Shown in pieces: positions 33,988 through 45,385 of a DNA stretch of 64,000 nt. The position numbers and the translations under genes are program-made. The DNA comes from Adineta ricciae (lineage: Eukaryota; Rotifera; Eurotatoria; Adinetida; Adinetidae), in contig CAJNOJ010000080.1 of the NCBI GenBank assembly GCA_905250025.1, positions 1-64,000 of the forward strand, written 5' to 3'. Positions within the stretch are counted from its first letter, which is position 1. Each line of letters begins with the position of its first letter. The notes beneath the pieces were generated by a model that did no database searches, was not told where the DNA came from, and was given only the letters and a program-made list of their open reading frames with translations.

Positions 33988-35372
33988 ATGTTGTCAACAT
34001 CAATCGATCCTCATAATAGTAGTCATGGACGACCATTAAGAATTGTTTCAACGAACCGACTCTTTACGAAAGTTAGAACTGAACAGCCAACAACGGAAAC
34101 AGGTTTGACTTCTGTTTATTTCAATTGGATTGAATTGAAAATACCGTTGCTGTTTTTGTTTCAGTATTACCATCAATAATCGATACGACAAGTTTATTTT
34201 CCGACCATCATCTAGATGTTTTTACAAAAGATGAAGCTATCCTCGATGAAACAACGATGATCACAACATCACCATCATCACCGGCACCATCATTCGTTGA
34301 TTTTCGTCATAATCTTTCATCATCTCGGTCAACGCCATCATCTCCGACATCATTCTCACCATTACAACATGACCATAGTTATGGTCTATCAACGAATTCA
34401 TCATCATTTCTACCATCGCCATCATCACCTGATTTAATTATTCATACTTCCGCAACAGTTAACTCATCTCCGAATGTCTCTTGGCCACAAATCAATTGTC
34501 GAGCATTAAGACCTGATGATTACCATATGTTATTGGAATTACTTTCATCGAATACGAATACTGATTCACCACCAGTTTTCTTTGGTTCAGCATTGATCGA
34601 TCCGTCCACACCGACGCCCTACTCCGATGCAACGCGTACACAGCCAAAGAAACGCATACGTCCCGGGCACGTCAAACGTCCAATGAACGCATTTATGGTT
34701 TTCTCACAAATTGAACGTCGAAAGATTGTCCAACTCGCACCGCATTTGCCTAATGCTGATATTAGCAAGTAAGGATCATCTAGAACGCGCTATCAACTTG
34801 ACTGGACTGACTTTTTCGAAGATGTTGTGGAGCCAAATGGAAACGAATGTCATTACGTGATCGACAACCATATATGGAAGAATCCGAACGATTAAAACAA
34901 CTTCATGCACGACAATATCCAACTTATAAAGTAATTCTATTTGAACTTTGTTCTGAATAAAACTGATCTGCCTGTTGATTAGTATCAACCACGAAAACGT
35001 AACAAGTCAACGTTATCATCGAGTACATCTGTTTCCTCATCAACAGCAACTGCTTCATCATCTTCGTCACCGCCGATTTTAACGACAAGTCCTGCACAAT
35101 CATCAACTATTTCCAAGAACCAACCGGAAACTCCACCACCTTCACTTCCTCAACCGACAACAGGATCGAATTCAAATGATCCGATCTCACTTTTAGTCAC
35201 CACACTATTCGATCAAAAACTATCAATGTTCGCTAGTAATCTTCAACATTTGAATCTCGATCAACTACAATATCATTTTACACCACCAAATGCTCAACTG
35301 TATTCCACAACATCCATGCCATTCGATCCGGTCACGTTCCTTGCTAAACAACAACAACATCGACTTGTTTAA
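33988..35372 (+). CDS. SoxC-like HMG-box transcription factor
   Basis: Four exons, 33988-34102, 34165-34768, 34822-34930 and 34983-35372, 405 residues. One HMG box, about residues 208-285, is split by two introns: [22 protein letters not shown], then [55 protein letters not shown] identifies the Sox family, and SQIERRKI resembles the SoxC (Sox4/11/12) group. The box binds the DNA minor groove at ATTGTT-like sites and bends it. Flanks are long, low-complexity Ser/Pro/Thr regions as in other Sox proteins; the C-terminus ([25 protein letters not shown]) may be the activation domain. Odd points: Phe replaces the usual Trp in AFMVW, and Cys-Cys replaces Arg-Leu after ISK at the splice junction at 34768/34822. 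Confidence 0.9.
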
Positions 35373-35914
35373 AAAGAATTTATACATATCTATACATATA
35401 TACATATATATATCTGCATATACATATTAGAGTAGACCTAGATGAAACAATTCAGGAAAACGAAAATTTTACTTTCATTTTTCACGTTTTATTTTATTTT
35501 TCTTGTGTTTGTATGATAGGTGATTTCTTCTTTTTTCTTTGCTTGTTTGTTTTTGCGCTATTTCACTTCCTACTTGCAACTTTGCCTCGCTATCCATATG
35601 AAAAAAAAGAGATTTTGCTGATCATTTCTTATTTTATAAATCTAATAAAATGAAAAAACCCTCGCCGTTTTCTTTGCCGAAGTCAAAACGAGGATCCAAG
35701 TGTTTCATGATTATCTCATTCGTCGTCAGTATTGATCCTATATACGAATAGGACTGAATCTAGCGAAAGAAAAAAGAAAGAAACTACGAGACGGAATCAT
35801 CCTTGCTACTTGGACTATATGTAGTTTATTCGTTCTCTTTCAACTTATGCACTTTCATTTTCATCTTTTGACTACACACATTCACATCTCCCGTTTATCC
35901 GTTCTGAAAAAGAA
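35373..35914. other. Intergenic, Sox gene 3' UTR
   Basis: About 540 nt with a short (TA)n patch at 35395-35413. An imperfect hairpin lies at about 35659-35692 (CCTCG...TTTT paired with AAAACGAGG). No gene seen. Confidence 0.45.
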
Positions 35915-37045
35915 ATGTTTGTATCAACAAATCATTCCAGCTTTAATCCGACCAAAAAATTGAATATTAATGCAACATCGTCATCAAATTCCCAAATAGC
36001 AACATGTAAATTATTCGTAGGCAACCTTGCCACGCACACGACAGGCGCACATCTGCAATCTATCTTTCATTCTTACGGGCAAGTTATTGAATGTGTTAAA
36101 GTACGAGAACGTTACGGTTTCGTTCGATTTGCAACAGGTGAAGAAGCACAACGTGCTCTGAATGCCTGTAATGGCATCCAGTTGAATGGTTATCCAATGA
36201 TTGTTGAATATGCTCAGAATGAAATTCTGATCAGTCCTCTATCGACACGTACGAACAATCCAACAGCACCTGCACCATTTCGTCCGCATTTGTATAACAC
36301 CGGGCGAGCCACAACAGCACATCAAGTAAATGAACTCTTGTTAGAAACCAAATGAAGATGTTTTCTTTTGTTTTGATTGTAGACGGATGTCAAATTAACA
36401 ACACCCATTACAATCAATACGACTTCATATCATCCAAAAAGCCACTCAACACGTGATGATATTCCATTGTTAACAACTGATACAACTAAATATGCAGCAT
36501 CAACATTGAATCCCGATGCATCGACATTTACTGTATCATTTTCACCGGCTAATCGTTATCAACAAATACCAATTGACCAGAAAAACTCTAATACCGAACA
36601 TGCCTGTTCAACTAGTGATTATCATTCTCAATCAGGTCTGCCATCAAGTGGCTCATCGTCAGTTCGATCAACTGATTCATTATCACCATCGATCCTTTCT
36701 GCTATTTCGCCCTCGATTCTTCTACCATGCGATTCACCGCATGAGGAACATGATAATCATCATCGTCGGATTCCCAAAGAAAAACGTCAATCAACAACTT
36801 CAACATTAAATCTGCATGTTGGCGATCGAATTCTCAATTTATACGGTTCATCGACGCAAGTTGAACCCAATAACAATGAAAATTGTGCTTCATCAGCATC
36901 ATTCGACTGTCGTGACATTGATCCACGTGATCCAGTCTTCATTTGGAATTTTGCCTTCTATCCCGATATATCAATGAGTCCATTCGTTAAACGTGGAGAT
37001 ATTAAAACTTTACTCGAACGTCGAGTCTCACTCTATTCACGATAG
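35915..37045 (+). CDS. Single-RRM RNA-binding protein (RBM4/lark-like RRM)
   Basis: Two exons, 35915-36325 and 36383-37045, 357 residues. One RNA-recognition motif occupies about residues 30-100. RNP2 is KLFVGNL and RNP1 is RYGFVRF; ECVKVRERYGFVRF and NGIQLNGYPMIVEYAQ are most like the RRMs of RBM4/lark and related splicing or translation regulators. The zinc knuckle that follows the RRMs in RBM4 is absent, so orthology is not claimed. After the RRM comes a 250-residue low-complexity Ser/Thr/Asn/His-rich region. The last 40 residues are ordered-looking (DPVFIWNFAFYPDISMSPFVKRGDIKTLLERR) and may be a short interaction module. Predicted nuclear or cytoplasmic mRNA regulator. Confidence 0.83.
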
Positions 37046-40000
37046 AGTTTCTTTCCCTTTTCGATAGAAGTCACTGCTGGTCAGTAAAACATTTCTCTCT
37101 TCTTGTCTTTCGTCTATTTATTTAGGAAAAATGTTGTTCATTTCGTTACTTTTTTTCTTTTTCCTTTGTTCAATCTTTCTATGTGTGCTGGTCCAATGTG
37201 TCCTGCAATATTTCGATGTTGAGTTTGCTCAACAGATTCCGCCGCCGTTCTCTTTCTCTTCAATATTTTCCTTAAATTATTCATTTATACAATTTCTTTT
37301 TTCGCAATATCAACACATAATAATCTCAATGAATTCTTCGTTCTATCTGTCTTGTCTTTTCCTCTCGTATGCCTTCCTTGTCCTCTTTTTTATGTTGTCA
37401 ATTGTCTGTGAAGATCTCTGAATAGAAAACTGTTCACTTCTTCTTTTTCTTCTTTTCTTCTTCGTAGATGGAATGATAAGACAATGTGTATTAAACTGAT
37501 TCTATTAAGAATATAACCTACATGTTCTTTTCAAAGTTAAAACAAACAATTGTTGATCTCTAATAGTACTGGTTCAGAAATTCTCGTTGGTACGAACAAA
37601 ACAAATCATCAAGTAAAATTAGTAAATGATGAACATCACTCGATTGCATTCTCTTTAACAGCATGTCATTCAACACGTTAAGTGTATCACTTCGATCAAT
37701 CATTGAGAGAGAAAGTACTAATAGGAATCGATTAATTACAGAGAATATATCATCGAACGTAATAAATAATTCAGAGAATATCAGTAAGATAATGACAAGG
37801 TGATTTACTAGTCAAAATGAGAACGCAAGACATTTTCGAAATAAAGACTAAAGTATAAAAATGATTGATAGATTTATACGTATCGAAATGAAATCAAATA
37901 AACATATCAAAATGATCTGATTCATCTTTTACTTCAAATAATCATTTTCTTGTGAGAAATTTCGATATCAACTGAAGTCTGTAATGAGAAAAACTTTATA
38001 AAGATTAATTTTGATGCGTTCGTTTTGAGCGTGATAATATATGTATGATCGATGAGTCGATTTTTAACTTTTTCACCTGTCATATTATGCTGATGACAAG
38101 TAACAAATGGTTGTTTTATGTAATAGATGATATTTCACGTCATTATTTTCATTCGTATATCGACGTGTCATCGTCGCCTTCCGTATTTTGCTTTTCGTAT
38201 CATTTAGTTATTAATTTCGTTGCTCATTTGACTTTACAAGCCAAATTTCGATTTTCTGAGAACGTTGCATCCATGTCATTACAATAACTTAACGCATAGA
38301 TGCATCCGTTTCATCATGATTATCTACTCATCGATATCATCATGAATATGATCATCATAATCGTTGTGAATGTAGAAGAAATATGAAAGAACACTCGCTT
38401 TTTGGCTGATTTGATTGAATAGAGCTTGCGTTGACTTGACAAGTAAGCGAGCAAGACAAGACGCATACAGAGAAGAGGCAGAGAGAAGAAGAATGAGAAA
38501 TCGCAGCGCGATCTGTCAACATCAATCAAACCTCGTTGTCATCTACTTGAGCTTGTATAGAGCAGACGGGCGAACAAAGCTCAAGTTAGCTAAAGCAGCC
38601 GATCATTTATAACCAAAGAGGAGGGAATGAGCTCTGTATAACTTGACATTTATCGTTCTGTTTCACGCACATATAGAACACAAATTCAACTTGTTGTGAT
38701 CCATCTTAATCTCTCGTTTTTCTTCTCTCTTTTATACTTGCCATTATAGGCCCAATGGTGTCAACTGAGCAATAGAGCGATGGCACTTTAATGTTTGAAG
38801 GCATGTTGTGTCTGATTTATTGCCTCTGAATCGTAATGATGGCTCATAAATCAAAAAAATCTCTCTTCACATTCATCGTCCAGTTTGATTTGTGCTTTTC
38901 ATTCTTTTTCTCGTTAGGAAAAGTCATCTCTCTTGTTGTTAACATGCGTTGGTGTTCGATTTGAAAATTTATGTCAACATCTTATTCGTCATTATTCATC
39001 ATTTATATATTTTGCCTACGTGCACCAGTCACATCTAATTGCCCATTCATTCTGCTTATATTGACGGGAGCTACAGGACGCATCTTTATGTCCGATAGAT
39101 GATAAAGTACTCATGTCATTCATACACAAATGATCTGTATGCGTGACGAAACAGAGAAGAAGAAAGACAGAAAGAAAAGTCACCAAAAGATGTAATGATA
39201 CGCTTCGTAAAAGCTTCGTCTTTTCTTTCTTTCTTTCTCTCTCTCTTCTTTTTTTCGCTCTCCAATCAATCGTCAAATATCTATCTGTCTGTATGTATAA
39301 TATTTGAAGACATAAAGCGAGAACGAACTAGTGACAATTGATCCAACAAGAGTATATACAGTGTCATCGAACGATCAATCTTCGAATGGTATATATCATA
39401 TAAAGTCATATTTAACCGTATGATTATTGACGTTTATTTTCTACATTTCTCTTTCTTCTTCCTCTAATGACATTGATGATAGAACTCACATACATGCAGA
39501 TATATATATATACATCTATCGATACATGGATACGATAATACTAATGAAAAATCGTCATATATGTATATCTGAGTATTTAGTTCTTTGGCAGCTAGAAAGA
39601 TGGATGCTGATCGTCGTTGTCATCCAACACTGTAGCTGTTGTTGAAACGAGTGACGTGTGTGCACTGCGCGACAAATCGAGCTCGTTTATCTTCATCAAC
39701 ATTTCTAGCAGGACAGGCAACTAACCTGTCAGTATCTGCAGTCGTTGTCGGATCTCACTCAAACATCATTCTATTACTTTCACAAGCTAATGATGTGCTG
39801 GATGCCAGTCTGAATAGATGGAAGAAAGGAAAACTACTAACACACACGCACTACTCGTCATCGAATCAATCCATCAAACAGTCACCTCATTTTCCTCCTC
39901 CTCCTCTTCTCCATTTCCATCTTATTTCTTCTTTTTTCATTCGCTCTCAAGCTTGCCTTCTCCCATTCGTACGAGCGACAGTCAAAATGATGACAATAAT

Positions 40001-40702
40001 AATAATCATATTCATGATATAGTTCATGAATGAATATCAGTAGTACCGGAGTCGATTCGCAACCGATTAACATCGACACGTTCGGATGTTGCTATTCGAT
40101 TTAGCTTTCGATTTTTTCTCGAATTTGTCTAAAACAAATAGCAATTAGTTCGTTCTACACTGCCTAACACATCAACATCACTATTTCCGATGATGACACT
40201 TGATTGACATTTCAAGTTAATCAAAGTGACGTGCAAGCCGTCATCCATTGTTTCTTTCTTCTTTTTCTTTTCTTCGACATTTTTCATTTTTTTGTTTTAC
40301 ATTATTATCGTTCGAAATTCATATGTTCAATCATATCTATGCACACAAGAACATCTATCATTATATGACTTTTTAAGATTGATAGACACTTCAACTTTTT
40401 TTCTCTCCTGCTCCCTTTCACATCACATTATACATATCTAATATATAGATTTGTCTATTCCTATCAATCAAAAAAAAACCTATACACTCTACTCGGTAAG
40501 CATTCCTTTTGTTCTCTCTCTTTCTCGTTCGCTCTTCTTTTCCGACATCAACTCATCCATCACTCATTCACTCACACGAATGATTTCTAAACAGAGAGAA
40601 TGAGAGAAGGTCCGTTTTTGTAATGTGTTTCTCAATTCTCGTTTTTTCTTCTTCTCGTCTCTCTTTCGCATTCACTCATTCATTTTGATAATTTTTTGTA
40701 GA
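37046..40702. other. Long gene-poor stretch upstream of the teashirt-like gene
   Basis: About 3.6 kb, the longest stretch without a recognised gene in this window. It starts with the 3' UTR of the RRM gene and ends with an acceptor at 40701, two nt before the teashirt-like ATG, so part of it is likely 5' UTR intron. Pyrimidine-rich runs occur at 37130-37300, 39222-39250 and 40250-40550. The open frames in it are low-complexity. It is a good candidate for enhancers of a developmental gene, by position only. Confidence 0.45.
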
Positions 40703-42314
40703 ATGACGGATCATAGCAGTGCACCGATCGATTTACGCATTAAACGTAAATGTGATGATATCGATGAAAACCGATCGACAAAGAAAAAGTCTCGCGCATA
40801 TCTCGATCCCGAGATTCCATTAGACTTATCCACCAAGTCACAATCGCAACAATCGTTACCACAACATTCAGTATTCAATCCATTAAATACAACATCATCA
40901 ACTGTACCTTTCTACGATCCATCAAATCTTCTCTTCAATTCCTCAACATTGCTCTATGACTTATTCTTAGCTAATCTGAATTCGTATTATCAACAACAAC
41001 AGCAGCAGCAGCCGCAACATCCGCATCAGAGTCAACGCGCAAAGCTTGATCTTTCAACTTCGACATCGAAATCTATTAAGCAGCAGCCATTAAACTCCAC
41101 TCGTATGATAAAAGATAATTTAGCAAGTAAACACGAGTCCTATGCTTGTTCATGTGGTGAAAAGTATTCCAATGTTGCTCATCTCGTGAGTCATTTGAAA
41201 AGCACCAACCACAGTGCACAGTTATCTTCTACACATGATGAAGTTGCTAAACTTGTTCGTGGACAAGACATTTGGCTTTCACGTGATACGAATCCAGCCA
41301 ACCAAATATTAAAATGTCTACGCTGCTCATTATCTTTTGAAACTCTACCTGATCTAACAGCGCATATGATGAAAACAAATCATTTCACACAACTTTTACC
41401 TTCGTCATCATCGTCTGTCTCTTCTTCTCTATCAACAACAACCTCGGCTACATCGTCTTTTCACCATTCCAATGCGAAACAACAACAACAACATTCGCCA
41501 ACAAAAACGTTGACATCTCCTTCTTTGACACGGTCGACATGTTTAGTATGCTCTCAGCAATTTATTCGAGAGGTTGATCTTATCGATCATATTCAACATC
41601 ATCATCAGATACGTTTCAATTGTACAACATGTGGAATGTATTTCGAAAATGAAAATCTCTATAAAGAACATATTTTGAAAGAAATGCATCATCGAAACGG
41701 CAAAGCAAATCGAAATCGCGATTATTTTCTTAATCAATGTAAAACATTACAAAAACGAACTCTAAATTTCAAGTAATTTTCGTTCGAATCAATCAAGAAT
41801 ATACTCGGAATCCTCTTATTTTAGATCAGAACAAATCAAGGCTCATTCAGCTGTCGATAAAGATGTGGAATCAGTTCTAATGGATTTACTCGAACGTATT
41901 GTCAAAAATGAAGATGACTCTCAAGAAACAACGGCAGGAGTAAACCCGCTTTCACTTTTACAAAGTTTTGTTACAAAACAAACATCGTCGACGGATCGAC
42001 ATTCGGACTTAAATAATAATTATGAAGATGAGAATAGTGATCACTCATCTCATGAAAAGTCGTTTCCATCAACTGTTTATCATCATGAGCAAATTTCAAA
42101 TAATTTATCGTCGAAATCCAATGAAAGTCCATTAGTTTCACTAGAAAAGATGCTGTCCTATCCAACAACAACGATTCAATCATTATCGTCGACTATAACT
42201 GATAATGGAACAGCGTTGAATCCATCGAATAATTCAATCATGACAATTAAAAAGAAAAAATTTGATAAATATCGATTATTTGCTGAAAAAATGCTTCGAT
42301 CAACTTTGTCATAA
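40703..42314 (+). CDS. Teashirt-like zinc-finger transcription factor
   Basis: Two exons, 40703-41772 and 41825-42314, 519 residues. The N-terminal part carries a CtBP-binding PxDLS motif (IPLDLSTKS) and a second LDLSTST. Widely spaced C2H2 fingers follow: CSCGEKYSNVAHLVSHLKSTNH, CLRCSLSFETLPDLTAHMMKTNH, CLVCSQQFIREVDLIDHIQHHH and CTTCGMYFENENLYKEH. The linker KLVRGQDIWLSRDTNPANQILKC before the second finger matches the teashirt/TSHZ family, where KLVRGQD-W-L precedes a finger ending in HM-x-T-x-H. Teashirt proteins are repressors in trunk and appendage patterning. A polyglutamine run lies near 40990-41015. The C-terminal exon is Ser/Asn-rich and ends in a basic helix (KKKKFDKYRLFAEKMLRSTLS). 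The ATG follows an acceptor directly. Confidence 0.88.
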
Positions 42315-42418
42315 TAATTCGAGTTCTGTCTCTCCTTTCCTTTCTCTGTTTCATATAAATGTTTTCCTCCTCTTTTTTTCTGCCTTATGAAACAAAACCA
42401 ATTTTTCTATCAAATCAA

Positions 42419-43337
42419 TCATAGTTCTAATCGACGATGGACACGCGGAGACATCAGCGTCTTTTTGCGCATGAGGTAATTCCAATAAGTATTGCTATAG
42501 ACATGAACGTTTTGTTCGGATCTGAATGACGACATTCTGTAAGGTTCGTAATCTATTAGCACATGTTGAGTATGATCAGTCCATGATGATGAATGTGCTC
42601 TGCATATGAATACTTGCCTTTTATCGAGTATCGTTTTAGTAGGCCGAGTGTTATGTTGATGGATTAATAGAGATTGATTTGCAACGTGTTGGCGGCTATG
42701 ACGGACAGGTATTGTATAGATCTGTGGATTCAATAAAGTAGTTGACATGGCAGTTTCCACCGTTGTATTCATATTTACATCAAGATTTGTCGTCTTTTTT
42801 TGAACGTTTTTCCTGACGATTTTCTCGCGAATAGGATTATAAATTACACCTGTAGCAATTGAGTATGTCCAATTAGGGATGAGTATTTCGTCATGTTGAG
42901 ATTGAATGCTGAGAATCTCTTTTGGCCTTTCTTTTGTCTTAATCGCTCTGCTATGTTCGAATGAAGAATTAGAGCCATTTATCATTGAATTTGGCTTTAA
43001 TTGATTGGTGATAGGTGTTGAAGTTTGCTGTTGTACTTTACTGATAGGACAATTCAAACCTTGGCTAAAAAATCGTTGGATTTTGTGCGAAAAGAGTGAT
43101 CAGAATCAATTACCGCAGATAGATGAATAATAGTTTTTCTCGAATAAATTTCTCTGCATTATTGAACAAATTCAAATAGATGGAGGATGAGTGCGTCTTA
43201 GAAGAATTGATTCGATTAGAAATAATTGGCACTGCATCTGCCGGGATATTGGTCTGCAAAAACAGATCATATTTAGAAGAAAAAACTCGTTTGTTTTTCT
43301 TTCTGAATACTTTAATAAGTGTTTCGGGTGTGGACAT
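42419..43337 (-). CDS. Unrecognised protein, two or three exons
   Basis: Exon 43337-43114 joins exon 43064-42419 across a 49-nt intron in good phase, giving about 289 residues. A further intron of 57 nt may be hidden in the first exon (GTATTC...TTTTTGCAG between codons 9 and 29), which would shorten it to about 270. No domain is recognised. The C-terminal exon has many basic and polar residues, several Trp/Tyr (IPNWTYSIATGVIYNP, YSNTYWNYLMRKK) and ends RVHRRLEL. The N-terminus (MSTPETLIK) has no signal peptide. It is convergent with the teashirt-like gene, only 105 bp away. It may be lineage-specific or a fast-evolving member of a known family. Confidence 0.6.
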
Positions 43338-43482
43338 GTATCGATCATAGATATAGATCGCTTTTAACTTTGCTAAACGAAATTCCTTGTTTTGCCAAGT
43401 AAAACCAAACGATATAAAAGTATTGAATACTTCGTGGTAACTGTGATAGAAACGTATTCTTTTCGAATAATATCAATGGATA

Positions 43483-43817
43483 CTAGAAATTCAATTCAAA
43501 CCGATCGACATCGTCGAGAAATAAAATATCTTCTCGAACTCTATTTGTTTGATAATCATTCAATTCCGTAAACGTACAATGATTTATAACATGGATAAAA
43601 CGCGCCCGAAATGTCGAGATTTTCATTAGTCGAAAGAATCGTACAATACGTTTCGCGACTTGAAACCAAATATCAAGCTGAACATACATAAAATTTCAGT
43701 TATAGTTCTTGACCACACAAATGTAATACGAACTTTCATAGTTGTATTACTGCTGGATTCATAGTTTGTTCTCAAAGATAATGAGTCTTTTTCTGAGGAG
43801 CCTAGCGTCGTTGACAT
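43483..43817 (-). CDS. Small unrecognised protein, two exons
   Basis: Exons 43817-43734 and 43677-43483 join in phase 0 across a 56-nt intron with a GTTCGT donor, giving 92 residues. The N-terminal exon is Ser/Thr-rich (MSTTLGSSEKDSLSLRTNYE). The second exon looks folded, with alternating basic and aromatic residues (FQVAKRIVRFFRLMKISTFRARF) and an acidic end (DILFLDDVDRFELNF). No family recognised. Its ATG is 25 bp from the stop codon of the next minus-strand coding chain, so both could belong to one gene whose middle I have mis-spliced, or to a decaying gene. Confidence 0.4.
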
Positions 43818-43841
43818 GAGTTGCAATAAAATCGAATAAAA

Positions 43842-44506
43842 TTAAGCGCAAAAATAGTTGAAAATCGGTATTTGTGCTGCGCCCCTATTCCGAGCAAATT
43901 CGATGATGTAGTTCTGACAAAAAAGATCGGAATAAATTCCAATTGATTACGAGCTAGACTGGTGCGATAGCTAACAACTGGCTTCCACAAATAACGAATT
44001 CATGTATTCGAGGCAAAATGATCTTATGGCAACTCTCGATGTGTGTTAACAATGAACTTCCGTGTAGCAATCCGTATGAGGATAAAAAGTGAAACAAATT
44101 GCACAATAACAGGATACATTTATTGATAAAAAAATTTACTTTTTTCTTCGATAATTTTCCCATGTCTTCGCCAACTTCTTCATCAACATTGTAATTCTAA
44201 AGAGTAAAAGTAAATGTTAATTTAGCGCTCAGAATAAGAAATTCTTCGAACAAGAACAGTTCGAGAGTGCGATCCATTAGGGTAACGGCAGCTTCGATGC
44301 GATTGAGTCTTATGGGAAAAACGAACTATTCGACGAGAGGTCGTGTCTGATGGACTACAAGTAAATGGGAAAACTTTGATCTCAGTCAGGGTATTATGTT
44401 GGAAAATGAAAATGGCTCTATCGAAGGTCGGAAGTGAAAGATGAAACGAAGTACGGATTAGTCCTACGAAGTAAATACGTATACTATCGAATAATTTCAC
44501 CGTTGC
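43842..44506 (-). CDS. Unrecognised coding chain, 5' end unresolved
   Basis: Three candidate exons, 44506-44258, 44196-44140 and 43913-43842, keep phase 0 through two introns and give about 125 residues. The pieces are ATVKLFDSIRIYFVGL and DRAIFIFQHNTLTEIK, then NYNVDEEVGEDMGKLSKKK, then NYIIEFARNRGAAQIPIFNYF before TAA. The first intron needs a GTTCTT donor and the second is unusually long for this genome (226 nt). No start codon can be placed; a frame starting near 44630 does not join in phase. It could be a genuine small gene, a degenerate copy, or the upstream part of the neighbouring 92-residue frame. Confidence 0.3.
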
Positions 44507-45380
44507 CTAATAATATCTTCTACCTATCAGTAGTGCTATATCTAAGAACTGACTTTTTCACTTATTCCATTATTAAAAAAAACTAACCTCAGATTCGTGA
44601 TCCTCGATCTCGAAAACCTTTCATCAATCATTTGCTAATGACCATGGTTAAGTTTTCATTCATTTATTGAATGCTGCAATCTAATTGGATTATGCAAACA
44701 GGCAAACTTTTTGCATTTCAACGACCAGATTTATGACGCTATAACCCTTTCTTTCAGAAAAGGGAAAAAACAACTGGATATGAAACTGATAAATTTGTGG
44801 TATTTTAGAACCGCCAAGACGATTAGTTGCCGTTCTCGGAGGTTCGGCATGCAACTGAAAAAATTTCAAGCAATGTGTGAATATTAAACAAAATGAGAAG
44901 ACTTTGGTAACTTGATGTAATTATGACATGAAACAATCATTTTCGAGAGTATCTGAAACATGTAAGTCGTTTCTTTGCCCTCTTACGCCTTGCCCACTAC
45001 ACGTTTGTTTAGGGAAACCATTCCGTTATTTGTTAGAGAATGGACCGATTAAAGCCAGTTCCTAATTATTTCCCTTTCTTCGTTCATATCTACATGTAAT
45101 CAGAGCGAATAAAATCAAACTCTGCAGTGTAACGCTTAATATATTGAAGAGATACTTTTATTAATATATGAGCAGTACATCATTAATTGTTTTCTCTCGT
45201 TCCATAGATCATATGAATTATTATGCATTTCATCACATTTACTTTCTTTATTTTTCTTTATCAAGGGCGCACTGTGAATACTCTGTTAATGAATGCAAAA
45301 AAAAAATTTACATTTTATAAAAATGGTTGGACGATAATAATTTCTTGTTGGTTTAACTGGAATAAAAGATAAAATAAATT
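44507..45380. other. Intergenic, no gene resolved
   Basis: About 870 nt. It should include the unresolved 5' end of the chain at 43.8-44.5 kb and the 3' region of HADHB. AT-rich, no supported coding sequence. Confidence 0.4.
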
Positions 45381-45385
45381 TTATT
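45380..45385 (-). other. AATAAA overlapping the HADHB stop codon
   Basis: The minus-strand hexamer overlaps the TAA stop at 45383-45381. Whether this or a later hexamer is used cannot be told from sequence. Confidence 0.35.

Noticed and set aside
37131-37421. 96-codon frame resembling a membrane protein
   Set aside because: Composition is driven by a pyrimidine-rich tract, giving Phe/Leu/Ser; no homologue recognised and it lies in the probable 3' UTR of the RRM gene.
39639-40022. 127-codon plus-strand frame
   Set aside because: Low-complexity Ser/Pro/His translation from TC-rich DNA, with overlapping frames in all directions and no splice-consistent partner.
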